NCBI RefSeq assembly: GCF_013404075.1
Contig: NZ_JACBJQ010000008.1
Coordinates: forward strand, 1 to 64,000
Length of the DNA: 64,000 nucleotides
Source of the DNA: Mycolicibacterium vinylchloridicum
GTDB taxonomy: Bacteria; Actinomycetota; Actinomycetes; Mycobacteriales; Mycobacteriaceae
Direction: 5' to 3'
Made by a program: the position numbers and the translations under genes. Every line of letters starts with the position of its first letter. Position 1 is the first letter of the stretch. Of the stretch, positions 39,475 to 48,551 are shown in pieces. The notes beneath the pieces were generated by a model. It made no database searches and was not told the DNA's origin. It saw only the letters and a list, made by a program, of their open reading frames with translations.

Positions 39475-41391
39475 ATGGAGATGTTCACCCCGTCGATGAA
39501 CTGGGGCGCCGAACTGGTTCCGTCCTTGATCTGGATCGCCATAGCCTGGGCCATTTCGGCCGTGGCCACCATGGTGGTTCTGGCGGCGATCGTCCGGTTC
39601 ACCGTGTGGGGTCGCCAGTTCTGGCGGATCACCAGCGGGTACTTCACCGGCCGCGAGAGCGTCAAGGTGTGGGTGTGGCTGGCAGGCCTGCTGCTCATCG
39701 TGATCGCCGGGGTGCGGCTGGACGTGCTGTTCAGCTTCCAGGGCAACGACATGTTCACCGCCATCCAGACGGTGGCGGCCGGGATCGGCGGCGGCGACGC
39801 GACGGTCAAGGAGTCCGGGGCGCACGGATTCTGGATGTCGATCCTGGTGTTCTCGGTCCTTGCCACTATCCACGTGGCGCGCGTCATGCTCGACCTGTTC
39901 CTCATGCAGCGCTTCATGCTCGCCTGGCGCGCGTGGCTGACCGATCGGCTGACCGGGGACTGGCTGGACGGGCAGGCCTATTACCGGTCCCGCTTCATCG
40001 ACGCCACGATCGACAACCCGGACCAGCGCATCCAGTACGACATCGACATCTTCACCGCCGGGGTCGGGCCCTTGCCCAACACCCCGAACAACACCACGAC
40101 GGCAACACTGCTCTTCGGCGCGGTGTCCTCACTCGCCTCGATGATTTCGTTCGCCAAGATTCTGTGGGACTTGTCGGGACCGCTGGACATCTTCGGCATC
40201 ACCCTCCCCAAGGCGATGTTCATCATCGGGATCACTTACGTCGTCGCCGCGACGCTCGTGGTGTTCTGGATCGGCAAGCCGATCATCCGGCTCGCGTTCG
40301 ACAACGAGAAGTACAACGCGGCGTTCCGCTACGCCCTGGTCCGCCTGCGGGACGCCTCCGAGGCGGTGGCCTTCTATCGCGGCGAGATCGCCGAGCGCAC
40401 CGGCCTGCGGCAGCTGTTCGCGCCCGTGGTGACCAACTACAAGCGCTATGTGAACCGGATGATGGGCTTCTACGGCTGGAACCTGTCGATCAGCCAGATC
40501 ATCGTCCCGCTGCCCTATCTGCTCCAGTTCCCCCGTTTCCTCGGTGGCGAGATCAAATTGGGCGAGATGACCCAGAGCGCATCGGCATTCGGCAGCATCC
40601 AGACCGGGCTGTCCTTCTTCCGCAACGCCTACGACTCGTTTGCCGGCTACCGCGCCGCGATCATCCGTCTGCACGGATTGGTCGTCGCCAACGATGAGGC
40701 CAGGGAGCTGCCCAAGCTGACCATGGAAGACTGCGCCGACGGCACCGTCCAACTGAAGGGGGTCGAGGTCCGCACACCGGATGGCCGGGTCCTGGTTTCC
40801 CCGATCGATCTCTACCTCGAGCCCGGTGACACGATGGTGGTCAAAGGCCAATCCGGTGTTGGTAAGACCACGCTGCTGCGCAGCCTCGCGCAACTGTGGC
40901 CGTATACATCGGGTGGGATGAAGTGCCCTGGTGAAGAGAACGCCACGATGTTCCTCTCCCAGATGCCCTATGTCCCACTGGGCGATCTGCGTGCCGTGGT
41001 GTCCTATCCCAATGAGGAAGGCACCGTTGACGACGCCCGGCTCCGCGAAGTTCTCGACCTCGTCGCCCTGCCCCATCTCATCGACCGGCTTGATGAGGTT
41101 CGGGACTGGGCCAAGGTGCTCTCGCCGGGTGAACAGCAGCGCATCGCCTTCGCCCGGATCCTGCTGACCAAGCCGAAGGCGGCGTTCCTCGACGAGTCCA
41201 CTTCGGCACTGGACGAGGGGCTGGAGCTGTTGCTCTACCGGCTGGTCCGAACCCGGCTGCCGAACACCATCCTGGTCAGCGTCAGCCACCGCAGCACGGT
41301 CGAGCAGCACCACACCAAGCACCTGGAACTGCTCGGTGACGGCGAATGGCGGCTCGGCGAGCTGGACGGCAAGGAAACCATCAGGGTGTGA
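39475..41391 (+). CDS. BacA/SbmA-type ABC transporter, copy 2
   Basis: A 638-residue paralogue of the preceding gene, same strand and architecture: membrane domain with [20 protein letters not shown], Walker [11 protein letters not shown], signature LSPGEQQR, Walker [14 protein letters not shown]. The two proteins align along their whole length, clearly a tandem duplication, but they have diverged and may handle different solutes. M. tuberculosis has one gene at this site, so the ancestral copy is uncertain. The start is ATG 39475; Met3 is an alternative. Confidence 0.87.
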   Translation: MEMFTPSMNWGAELVPSLIWIAIAWAISAVATMVVLAAIVRFTVWGRQFWRITSGYFTGRESVKVWVWLAGLLLIVIAGVRLDVLFSFQGNDMFTAIQTVAAGIGGGDATVKESGAHGFWMSILVFSVLATIHVARVMLDLFLMQRFMLAWRAWLTDRLTGDWLDGQAYYRSRFIDATIDNPDQRIQYDIDIFTAGVGPLPNTPNNTTTATLLFGAVSSLASMISFAKILWDLSGPLDIFGITLPKAMFIIGITYVVAATLVVFWIGKPIIRLAFDNEKYNAAFRYALVRLRDASEAVAFYRGEIAERTGLRQLFAPVVTNYKRYVNRMMGFYGWNLSISQIIVPLPYLLQFPRFLGGEIKLGEMTQSASAFGSIQTGLSFFRNAYDSFAGYRAAIIRLHGLVVANDEARELPKLTMEDCADGTVQLKGVEVRTPDGRVLVSPIDLYLEPGDTMVVKGQSGVGKTTLLRSLAQLWPYTSGGMKCPGEENATMFLSQMPYVPLGDLRAVVSYPNEEGTVDDARLREVLDLVALPHLIDRLDEVRDWAKVLSPGEQQRIAFARILLTKPKAAFLDESTSALDEGLELLLYRLVRTRLPNTILVSVSHRSTVEQHHTKHLELLGDGEWRLGELDGKETIRV

Positions 41392-41403
41392 CCGCCCCGG
41401 CGC

Positions 41404-42864
41404 TCAGCCCGTCGCGGTGATGGCGGCGTGCGTGCCGGCCCGCCGTCCGAAGAACGAGCCCTCACCCAGCTGGGTACCGCTGGCGTAACCCTTGCCGTCC
41501 TGGGCGATATTGGATGCGCAGGCGCCGGCCGCGTACAGGCCACCGATCACGCTGCCGTCGGCCCGCAGCACCTCGCCGTTGACGTCGGTGGCCAGCCCGC
41601 CGACGGTGAACCCGGAATACATCGCCTTGCCCAGCGTCAGGTCGAAGGCGCCCCACGGCCCCTTGTCTTGCGGCGCAAGGAATTCGGGCTGCTTGTGGAA
41701 CTCCGGGTCTTCGCCCTTGGCGGCGTGCTCGTTGTAGTTGTTCAGCGTCTCGACGAGGTTGCCGGTCGGGATGCCCAGTGCGGCCTCCATCTCCTCGACG
41801 GTCTCCCAGCCGTCGATGAACGTGATCAGCGGGATCTCCGGGCGCTGCATGTGCGCCTCGTCCACGATGAGGTACGCCGCACTGTCGGGCTGGTCCATCA
41901 CTAAACCTGACGTGCGCGAATGGTAGGAGTCCTCGGTGACGAACCGTTTGCCGAACTTGTTGACGATGATGCCGGTCAGCAGGATCGACGGCGGGTACAC
42001 CGGTGCGGTGATGAAGACCTGGTCCATGTGCTTGGTGGCGCCGCCCACCGACTCGCCGAGCCGGATGCCCAGCCCGTCGTCGTAGGTGTTGCCGAGCACG
42101 AACGGCTTCTCGGCGAGCTTCGGGGTGAAGTGGGCGACCATATCCGGGTTCATCACGAATCCGCCGGCGGCGATGACCACCGACTTGGCCCGGATCGAGC
42201 CGGTCTCGTTGAAGCGCTTCCAACTCACGCCGACGACGGAGTCGTTGTCGACGACGAGATTCGTCGCACCGGTCTCGTAGCGGATCTGCACGTCCAGTTC
42301 CGCGGCCCGCTTGAGTAACAGGTCGATGACCATGGCCGCACCCTGGGTGTCACCGGGAACCGGGACCTTGTGCCCGCGCGGAGCCGGCACCGCCATGTTC
42401 TTGTACGGCCACACCTTCTCGTTGCCGGTGAACATCAAACCCTCGGTATTGGGTTGGATGACAGCCTTTTCCGGGTAGTAGCTGCGCTCGAAGGCGATCC
42501 CGAGCTCTTCGAGCCAGTTGAAGTGCTCGACGCTGCCTTCGCAGTAGGCCCGGATCTTGTCGAGCTCGGGTTCGCGGGACACCGCGACTAGGTAGGAGTA
42601 CATCTCCTCGACGCTGTCGGTGTGCCCGGTCGCCTGCTGCACGGCGGTGCCGCCGCCGAGGTAGAAGTGCCCGCCGGCCATAGAGGTGGTGCCGCCGGCG
42701 ACGGCCGCCCGCTCGAGCACCAGGACCCGCGCGCCGGCAGCGGCGGCGCTGACCGCCGCGCAGCCCCCGCCGATCCCGAAGCCGATCACGACGACGTCGA
42801 CGTCATCGGACCATTCGGGCACCTCGGCGGCGTCGACGGTCGCGGGGATGTCCAGGCCACTCAT
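41404..42864 (-). CDS. FAD-dependent dehydrogenase of the fumarate reductase/KstD superfamily (Rv1817-like)
   Basis: A 486-residue flavoprotein. The N-terminal FAD motif is VVVIGFGIGGGCAAVSAAAAGARVLVLE with GGTTSMAGGHFYLGGGT following, and the C-terminal flavin segment is GLYAAGACASNIA. The layout is that of 3-ketosteroid dehydrogenases and related flavoproteins; a specific substrate is not evident. Its ATG overlaps the stop of the upstream VOC gene (ATGA), and a KstR-like operator precedes that gene, pointing to sterol or steroid metabolism. The long frame extending to 43323 is a shadow. It corresponds to Rv1817. Confidence 0.85.
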   Translation of the reverse strand: MSGLDIPATVDAAEVPEWSDDVDVVVIGFGIGGGCAAVSAAAAGARVLVLERAAVAGGTTSMAGGHFYLGGGTAVQQATGHTDSVEEMYSYLVAVSREPELDKIRAYCEGSVEHFNWLEELGIAFERSYYPEKAVIQPNTEGLMFTGNEKVWPYKNMAVPAPRGHKVPVPGDTQGAAMVIDLLLKRAAELDVQIRYETGATNLVVDNDSVVGVSWKRFNETGSIRAKSVVIAAGGFVMNPDMVAHFTPKLAEKPFVLGNTYDDGLGIRLGESVGGATKHMDQVFITAPVYPPSILLTGIIVNKFGKRFVTEDSYHSRTSGLVMDQPDSAAYLIVDEAHMQRPEIPLITFIDGWETVEEMEAALGIPTGNLVETLNNYNEHAAKGEDPEFHKQPEFLAPQDKGPWGAFDLTLGKAMYSGFTVGGLATDVNGEVLRADGSVIGGLYAAGACASNIAQDGKGYASGTQLGEGSFFGRRAGTHAAITATG

Positions 42865-43352
42865 TGCTGCTCCTGTTTCACATAGTCGTAGAACGCGCGG
42901 ATCTCGTCGGGAACGTAGGCGATCTCGAGGTAGGGCACCCCTGCCGCGGGCGCGGCCAGGTAGGCGAATTGCATACCGCCCGGCATCAGCCCGCGTGCGA
43001 CGACGGGTGCCGATCCTTCGGCGGCGGCCAATGCGGCCTCGAAGGCGTCGGGGTTCGGCGCCTCGACGCAGATGTGGTGCAGGCCGGGCCCGCCGTTGGC
43101 GAGGAACTCCGTGTAGATGCTCTCGCCGCGGGTCGGCGCGATGAGCTCCAGCTGGGTGTCGCCGGCGTAGCTCAGCGAGATGTCGGCGTGGTGGTCGGCG
43201 GGTGCGCCGCGATGCACGCAGGTGTCGGGCCCGAAGTGGATGTCGGGCATCCGAACCCATTTTTTGGCCCCGAGCAGCGCGGTCAACGTCGCTTCGGTGG
43301 CGTCCAGATCGTGGGTGACCCACGCAATCTGGACAGGTGTCTGATTAGTCAT
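42861..43352 (-). CDS. VOC (glyoxalase/epimerase-fold) metalloprotein
   Basis: A 163-residue VOC-superfamily protein with two beta-alpha-beta-beta-beta modules. Likely metal ligands: His in AWVTHDLDATE, His in GGPGLHHICVEA and Glu in YLEIAYVP. This pattern resembles methylmalonyl-CoA epimerase and dioxygenase-like members; the substrate is unknown. It is the first gene of a two-gene coupled operon with the flavoprotein. It is not present between Rv1817 and Rv1816 in M. tuberculosis as remembered. Confidence 0.8.
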   Translation of the reverse strand: MTNQTPVQIAWVTHDLDATEATLTALLGAKKWVRMPDIHFGPDTCVHRGAPADHHADISLSYAGDTQLELIAPTRGESIYTEFLANGGPGLHHICVEAPNPDAFEAALAAAEGSAPVVARGLMPGGMQFAYLAAPAAGVPYLEIAYVPDEIRAFYDYVKQEQQ

Positions 43353-43386
43353 CGGTTCGAGGATATCCCCGCCCCGCCGGTGTGGC

Positions 43387-43400
43387 TAGAACGTGTTCTA
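43387..43400. promoter_or_regulatory. KstR-type operator ahead of the VOC-flavoprotein operon
   Basis: TAGAACGTGTTCTA fits the KstR consensus TnnAACnnGTTnnA exactly, and the flanks extend the dyad to CTAGAAC-GT-GTTCTAG (43386-43401). It lies 35 bp upstream of the VOC start and overlaps the last codons of the TetR gene, whose stop is inside it. KstR is the TetR-family repressor of cholesterol catabolism in mycobacteria; KstR2 uses a different motif. The neighbouring TetR protein is an alternative binder. Confidence 0.75.
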
Positions 43401-44090
43401 GTTCTGTGCCGGGGCGGTCAGCAGGTCGATGGCCAACCGGATCTGCTCGTCGAACAACACGGCGGGATCGGTGAAGGTGTCGGCGCCGTACTGGCCGAAG
43501 ATCTCGAGGCTGACAGCGCCGACGATCAGTGCCCACACCGCGGTGCACCGGATCACCAGCGCGTCGTCGCCGGGAAAGCCGAACTCGTCGCGCACCCGAA
43601 GCAGGTCCGCCGACATCGGTTGTGCGACATGGTGTTCGGTGAGTGCGATGTCTCCGGTGGCCACCCCGTTCGCCACCGCGTCGAACAGCATCCCGATCAC
43701 CCGGGTGCCCGGCCCGGTGGTCAGCTCCGCGGGTGCGTGATAGCCCGGCACCGGGCTGCCGTACAGCAGCGCCCAGTCGGCCGGCTGATCGGTCGCCCAC
43801 TGTCGCAGCGCGTGGGCAATCACCGTGACGTCGGCTCGCCATCCGCCGTCGGTGCCGGCCCTGGCCTGGCCGACGGCGTCGGCCAGGTCCGAGTACGCGT
43901 CGACCAGGAGCAGGGTCAGCAGCGCGTCGCGGCTGGCGACGTAGCGGTAGACCGCCGAGGACACCATGCCCAGCTCGCGGGCGATCGCACGCACCGAGAG
44001 TCCGGCCGCACCCACGGTGGCCAGCTGCCGACGGCCCAGCTCGACGATCCGCGCCTCAATGCGTTGCCGCGATTCCTCCCGTTTCCCCAC
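43398..44090 (-). CDS. TetR-family regulator (Rv1816-like)
   Basis: A 230-residue TetR regulator. The helix-turn-helix is GAAGLSVRAIARELGMVSSAVYRYVASRDALLTLL; the C-terminal ligand domain is of the WHG type (TDQPADWALLYGSPVPGYHAP). It is homologous in place to Rv1816. A perfect GAGAGC-N3-GCTCTC palindrome lies between it and the divergent Ddn-like gene and is the natural autoregulatory site. Its 3' end carries the KstR-type operator of the next operon. Confidence 0.9.
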   Translation of the reverse strand: MGKREESRQRIEARIVELGRRQLATVGAAGLSVRAIARELGMVSSAVYRYVASRDALLTLLLVDAYSDLADAVGQARAGTDGGWRADVTVIAHALRQWATDQPADWALLYGSPVPGYHAPAELTTGPGTRVIGMLFDAVANGVATGDIALTEHHVAQPMSADLLRVRDEFGFPGDDALVIRCTAVWALIVGAVSLEIFGQYGADTFTDPAVLFDEQIRLAIDLLTAPAQN

Positions 44091-44157
44091 GCGCCGAGTC
44101 TCGCACAGCCGAGATCACTGCTCTTGATTTTGGCGGAGACGGCTGTCGGTCTTAACA

Positions 44158-44172
44158 GAGAGCACCGCTCTC
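44158..44172. promoter_or_regulatory. Palindromic TetR-type operator between tetR and Ddn-like genes
   Basis: GAGAGC-ACC-GCTCTC (44158-44172) is a perfect 6-3-6 dyad in the 107-bp divergent promoter region, 26 bp upstream of the Ddn-like start. Dyads of this size in such a position are typical operators for the adjacent TetR protein, controlling itself and its divergent target. Confidence 0.65.
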
Positions 44173-44197
44173 AACAGCTGACTGATGGGACGAATCG

Positions 44198-44638
44198 ATG
44201 AACCAGCACTACGACCGCCCGAACGCGGCCGCCCGCGCCGTCAACACCGTGATCCGCCGGCTCGCCGAGGCGGGCATCAGCATCGCCGGCACCCGAGCGC
44301 TGCGGGTCCGCGGCCGCAAGTCCGGCGCGCTCCACAGCGTGGTCGTCAACGTATTGCGGGTCGACGGGGTCGACTACCTGGTCTCACCCCGCGGGAACAC
44401 GCAGTGGGCGCGCAACGCCCGCGCGGCGGGCGCCGTGGAGCTGGGACCGCGCTGGCGACATGCTCCGGTCGCGCTGACCGAGGTCGCCGACGACGACAAG
44501 CCTGCGCTGCTCAAGCGCTACCTGGATCGGTGGTATTGGGAGGTCAAGGGGCACATCGCGGGTCTGACGCCGGAATCGAGTGCCGATCAGTTGCGCGCCG
44601 CCGCCCCGGTCATCCCGGTGTTCGCGCTGGGGAGCTAG
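44198..44638 (+). CDS. Deazaflavin (F420)-dependent nitroreductase-family protein, Ddn-like
   Basis: A 146-residue split-barrel protein of the Ddn/FDOR-A family. LRVRGRKSGALHSVVVNVLRVDGVDYLVSPRGNTQWARNARAAG is the family core, in which the RGRKSG and RGNTQWARN segments bind the F420 phosphate side. These enzymes reduce quinones, nitro compounds or other acceptors with F420H2. It is likely controlled by the divergent TetR regulator. Its stop overlaps the convergent protease gene by 4 bp. Confidence 0.87.
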   Translation: MNQHYDRPNAAARAVNTVIRRLAEAGISIAGTRALRVRGRKSGALHSVVVNVLRVDGVDYLVSPRGNTQWARNARAAGAVELGPRWRHAPVALTEVADDDKPALLKRYLDRWYWEVKGHIAGLTPESSADQLRAAAPVIPVFALGS

Positions 44639-45330
44639 TTGGCGTTCGCCTCTTGGGCCGCAGCCACATTGACCACGCCGATGTCCGCGTTGGCCTGCTG
44701 GCTGGTGGCCACCCAGGACACCGCCGCGGGGAACGTTCCCCAGGTGCTGTTGAACAGTCCGATGATGACGGCCTTGTTGTTGTCGAGCGGCATGTAGACC
44801 GGCCCGCCGGAATCACCCTTCTGGCTGACCACACCGTTCTCCATGGTGAACCAGCCATTGTTGACCCGCTCGATCGAGCCGCAGCTTTCCCCGGTGACGA
44901 CGCCGAAATGGCAGACCGGCTGACCGGGGGCCATCGCGGGCGCGGCCTCGGCGACCAGCTGGCGACCGCCGGGCAGGATGTTGTTGATCGCCACGTCGGG
45001 GGCCAAGGTGATCGTCTCGTAGTCGGAGATCACCTGGTCGGTGCGCACGACGGCGCCGTCGGGCGTGTTGTCCTGCGATGTCGCGACCGTGCCGATGATC
45101 TGGCCGTCGCGGTTGGTGACCGGCCCGTCGGCACGGCAGTGGCCGGCCGAATAGGCGATCCGCGCAACGGGATCGACGTATCCGAGTGTGCAGACGTTAC
45201 TGGCTTGGCGGATTTCCATCCCGGGGGAAACCACCACGCCGGGGGTAGCCTGAGCCACCGGCGCGAAAAGTGCGGACGCGGCCATGGCCGCCGCGGCGGC
45301 GAGGACACCATTGCGGGCAAATCGCGACAC
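44635..45330 (-). CDS. Secreted S1-type serine protease (Rv1815-like)
   Basis: A 231-residue protein with a signal peptide (cleavage near AQA, residue 28) and a trypsin-like domain. The catalytic His is in AYSAGHCRA, the Ser is in KGDSGGPVYMP, and an Asp (TPDGAVVRTD region) is plausible; four cysteines can form two disulfides (VCTLGY/GHC and PVCHFG/ESCGS). It has the alpha-lytic-protease pattern without a pro-region. It corresponds to Rv1815; the substrate is unknown. Confidence 0.85.
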   Translation of the reverse strand: MSRFARNGVLAAAAAMAASALFAPVAQATPGVVVSPGMEIRQASNVCTLGYVDPVARIAYSAGHCRADGPVTNRDGQIIGTVATSQDNTPDGAVVRTDQVISDYETITLAPDVAINNILPGGRQLVAEAAPAMAPGQPVCHFGVVTGESCGSIERVNNGWFTMENGVVSQKGDSGGPVYMPLDNNKAVIIGLFNSTWGTFPAAVSWVATSQQANADIGVVNVAAAQEANAN

Positions 45331-45469
45331 TGTACACCCCGATCGGTCGGCGACTCGTCAAGGACGCGCCGCGAAAGTATCTCGACTGTGTATCGGCGCC
45401 GATCTCAAATCGTTACCAACGAACTATGACGTACCCGGCGTGTCGTCGCAGCAATCCCGCCAAACGGGG

Positions 45470-46876
45470 TTAGGAGTCGAACCCCAGGCCGAGCCGGTCC
45501 AGGGTGCGCAGGAAGAGGTTGCGCTTCCCGGCGTGGTGATCGGCGCGGTTCAGCGACCATCGAGTGGCCTGAATACCGATGCTGGCCGCCGGTTCGGGTG
45601 GGAACGGCAACGGCTTACGGTTGACCATCTCCAACTCGGTCCGTTCGGTCGGGCGCCCGTCGAGCAGATCCAGGCAGACATCGGCGGCGAACCGAGCCGC
45701 GCCGACGCCGAGACCGGTGAAGCCGTTGACATAGGCGATCCGGCCGCGGCCCGCCAGACCCCAGTGCGCGCAGAACCGGGTGTTGGTGTCGATCGCACCG
45801 GCCCAGCGGTGGCTGAACCGGACGTCCTCGAGTTGGGGGAAGGTGATGAAGAAGTGCGCCGCGAGCCTGCGATAGGTCTCGGACCGGTCCTCGTACTTGG
45901 GGTTGACGTGACGGCCGAAGTAATAGACGGCGTCGTATCCGCCCCAGACGATCCGGTTGTCCGCCGAGAGGCGGTAGTAGTGGAACTGGTTGGCGCTGTC
46001 GCCGATCCCCTGCCGGGAGCGCCACCCGATGCTGTCCAGTTGCGCAGCTGTCAGCGGCTCGGTGGCCAGCACGTAGTCGTAGACCGGGATGGTGTGCAGC
46101 CGGTTGCGCTTGAGCAGGCTGGGAAAGACATTGGTGGCCAGCACAACCTGGTCGGCCTCGATCACGCCGGTGCGGGTGCTCACCTGAATACCGTTGCGGT
46201 CCCGCTCCACCGACAGCGCCGCGGTGTGCTCGAAGATCTGCACGCCGGCCTCGGCGCAGGCGCGGGCAAGCTCGAAGACCAGCCGTGCGGGATGAACGAT
46301 CGCGCAGGTGTCGGCAGCGAACAGCCCGGCCAGATAGGTCGGCGAATCGACTTGCGCGCGCACTGCGGCCTGGTCGAGAAATTGTTCGTGGCCGTCGTCG
46401 GCGCCCTCGCGCAACCACTCGACCTGATGTGGTTCGGTAGCCACGGTCAGCATCCCGGTGCGCTCCCAATCCACCGCCATGCCGTGCTTGCCGATGTCGG
46501 CCTGCATGCCGTCGAGGTTGGCCAGCCCGAGCTTCTCCAACTGGTCGAATTCCAAGGGCCAGCGGGATTTTCCGTTCTCCGCACCGTGCGTGATGCTGGC
46601 CTCGACGAAGCCGCCGTTGCGTCCCGAGGCCGCCCATCCCACCCGCTCGGCTTCGATCAGCACGACGCGTGCACCCGGGTTGCGCTCGATGGCGTGCAGC
46701 GCGCTCCACAGGCCGGCGTAACCCCCTCCGACCACCAGCAGGTCACAGCTGCAGCCCGCGGTCAGCTTCGGGTAGTCGGGCCGGGGAATGTCCAGCCACA
46801 TGGATCCGAACGCCGCGGACCCGAGTGCGCGGGAAATCAGGGCGGGGTCGACGGGGCGATCGAATACTGTCTGCAC
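45470..46876 (-). CDS. FAD-dependent oxidoreductase, DAO/PuuB-like
   Basis: A 468-residue flavoenzyme of the D-amino-acid oxidase superfamily. CDLLVVGGGYAGLWSALHAIE is the FAD-binding fold, GWAASGRNGGFVEASI is the segment after it, and YVNGFTGLGVGAARFAADVCLDLL is the C-terminal flavin contact. These features fit gamma-glutamylputrescine oxidase-like members, which oxidise amine or amino-acid substrates with O2. The exact substrate is unknown. It stands alone, 29 bp from the antiporter gene on the same strand. Confidence 0.85.
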   Translation of the reverse strand: MQTVFDRPVDPALISRALGSAAFGSMWLDIPRPDYPKLTAGCSCDLLVVGGGYAGLWSALHAIERNPGARVVLIEAERVGWAASGRNGGFVEASITHGAENGKSRWPLEFDQLEKLGLANLDGMQADIGKHGMAVDWERTGMLTVATEPHQVEWLREGADDGHEQFLDQAAVRAQVDSPTYLAGLFAADTCAIVHPARLVFELARACAEAGVQIFEHTAALSVERDRNGIQVSTRTGVIEADQVVLATNVFPSLLKRNRLHTIPVYDYVLATEPLTAAQLDSIGWRSRQGIGDSANQFHYYRLSADNRIVWGGYDAVYYFGRHVNPKYEDRSETYRRLAAHFFITFPQLEDVRFSHRWAGAIDTNTRFCAHWGLAGRGRIAYVNGFTGLGVGAARFAADVCLDLLDGRPTERTELEMVNRKPLPFPPEPAASIGIQATRWSLNRADHHAGKRNLFLRTLDRLGLGFDS

Positions 46877-46905
46877 CTGAAGAATCGTGCCACGGCGTGG
46901 CTGCG

Positions 46906-48030
46906 CTACCTGGCGAATCGCGCCAGCAGGGGGCCGACGATGGCCAATACGAATACGTATGGCGTGGCAAGGGATCCGATCGCGGCGACCGATGTCCCGG
47001 CCAGGCCGATGATCACCAGGGAGAACTCGCCTCGGGCGATCAGCGCGGTGCCGGCGCGCAGCTGGCCGGGCCGGGCCACCCCGTCGCGGCGGGCCGCGTA
47101 GACGCCGGTCGCCACCTTGGTGACCGCCGTGACCGCGGCCAGCAGCACGGCAACCGGCAGCATCGGCACCAGGTCCTTGGGATCCACCGATAGCCCGATC
47201 GCCAGGAAGAACACCGCCGCGAACAGGTCACGCAGCGGGGTCAGCACCGCGCGGGCCCGTTCGGCGGTCTCCCCCGTCAGTGTCAGCCCGACCAGGAAAG
47301 CCCCCACCGCCGCCGAGGCGTGCAGGTGTTCGGCAGCGGCCGCCACGAGCAACGTCAGCCCGAGAATGCGCAACAACAGCTGCTCGTCGTCCGGGTGTGA
47401 GATGAGCCGTCCGACGTGATGACCCCAGCGGTACGACGCCGCGAACACCGCCACCAGCGCGATCATCGCGGCACCCATCCACAGCAGTGCCTCCCACCAG
47501 GTGCCACCCGCCGCCAGCACCGCCAGCAACGGCAGGTAGGCGGCCATCGCGAAATCCTCCAGCACCAGCACCGAGAGGACTGCCGGGGTTTCCCGGTTGC
47601 CCAGCCGGCCAAGGTCGTTGAGCAGCCGGGCGATCACCCCGGACGAGGAGATGAAGGTGATGCCTGCCATCGCCAGGATTCCGACGAAGTTCAGGTGCAG
47701 CAGCCAGCCGGCGATCGCACCCGGGGTGGCATTGAGGACCACGTCGACGGCGGCCGATGGCAGGTGCCGCCGCATGCTGGCCGCGAACTCGCCGATCGAG
47801 AACTCCAGGCCCAGGGTCAGCAACAGCAGCACGACGCCGATCGAGGCCCCGGTCGACACGAACGCACCAGCCGCGGGAACGGGCGCGATACCGCCGGTTC
47901 CCAACGACAGTCCGGCCAGCAGGTAGAGCGGGATCGGTGACAGCGCGTACTTGCGGGCCAGGGTGCCCAGGATTGTCAGCACCGTGAGGATGACGCCGAG
48001 CTCGAGCAGGAGCGCCACCGACACGGCCAC
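46906..48030 (-). CDS. CPA2-family K+(Na+)/H+ antiporter, KhtU-like membrane subunit
   Basis: A 374-residue protein with about eleven or twelve hydrophobic helices and CPA2 signature segments: LYLLAGLSLGTGGIAP, LLLLTLGLEFSIGEF, LVLEDFAMAAYLPLLAVL (the ion-exchange acidic residues) and ALIARGEFSLVIIGLAG. No C-terminal RCK domain is attached; that function is in the separate KhtT-like gene 5 bp upstream. GTG start. The pair should extrude K+ in exchange for protons. Confidence 0.87.
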   Translation of the reverse strand: MAVSVALLLELGVILTVLTILGTLARKYALSPIPLYLLAGLSLGTGGIAPVPAAGAFVSTGASIGVVLLLLTLGLEFSIGEFAASMRRHLPSAAVDVVLNATPGAIAGWLLHLNFVGILAMAGITFISSSGVIARLLNDLGRLGNRETPAVLSVLVLEDFAMAAYLPLLAVLAAGGTWWEALLWMGAAMIALVAVFAASYRWGHHVGRLISHPDDEQLLLRILGLTLLVAAAAEHLHASAAVGAFLVGLTLTGETAERARAVLTPLRDLFAAVFFLAIGLSVDPKDLVPMLPVAVLLAAVTAVTKVATGVYAARRDGVARPGQLRAGTALIARGEFSLVIIGLAGTSVAAIGSLATPYVFVLAIVGPLLARFAR

Positions 48031-48035
48031 GAGGG

Positions 48036-48518
48036 TCAGCCTTGGTCGACGATGCGCCGCACGCCTGCGATGCCGTCTTCAGTGCCGATGACCACCAGGA
48101 CGTCGTCGGCGTGCAGCACCTCGCCAGGACCCGGCGAGGCCAGCACTTCCTCGTCGCGCACGATCGCCACGATGGACGCACCGGTGCGGGTTCGGGCCTT
48201 GGTGTCACCGAGCGGACGGTCGACAAACGGCGAGGTCGGCACGATCTCCACCTGGCCGGCGTCGAGGCCGGGCACCTCTTTGGTCAGGTCGGCGAAGCGT
48301 TCCACCAGCCGCGGGGCGCCCAGGATCTGGGCCAGCGCGTCGGCTTCCTCGTCGGTGAGGCGGAACACCGGGTGGGCCTGATCAGGATCGGCCGCGCTGT
48401 ACATGACGAATTCGAAATCACCGCCGCGGCGGGCGATCACACCGAGGTGGTGGCCGTCGGCGTTGTCGAATTCGTAGCGCAGCCCCACTCCGGGCAGCAG
48501 GACTTCTTTGACCTCCAT
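48036..48518 (-). CDS. TrkA-C (RCK_C) regulatory subunit, KhtT-like
   Basis: A 160-residue cytoplasmic protein: an N-terminal domain (MEVKEVLLPGVGLRYEF, HHLGVIARRGGDFEFVMY) and a C-terminal RCK_C domain (GASIVAIVRDEEVLASPGPGEVLHADDVLVVIGTEDGIAGVRRIV). In KhtTU systems this subunit gates the antiporter and binds c-di-AMP. The ATG at 48518 has GGAG six bases upstream and starts the conserved sequence; in-frame ATGs upstream are less well placed. Translated just before the antiporter gene. Confidence 0.88.
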   Translation of the reverse strand: MEVKEVLLPGVGLRYEFDNADGHHLGVIARRGGDFEFVMYSAADPDQAHPVFRLTDEEADALAQILGAPRLVERFADLTKEVPGLDAGQVEIVPTSPFVDRPLGDTKARTRTGASIVAIVRDEEVLASPGPGEVLHADDVLVVIGTEDGIAGVRRIVDQG

Positions 48519-48551
48519 GGGCTCCATCCTCGCTGACGGCACCGCTGTTGA

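Noticed and set aside
42865..43323. Extended N-terminus of the flavoprotein through the VOC gene
   Set aside because: The VOC gene occupies this stretch in another frame on the same strand with a complete fold and an ATGA junction.
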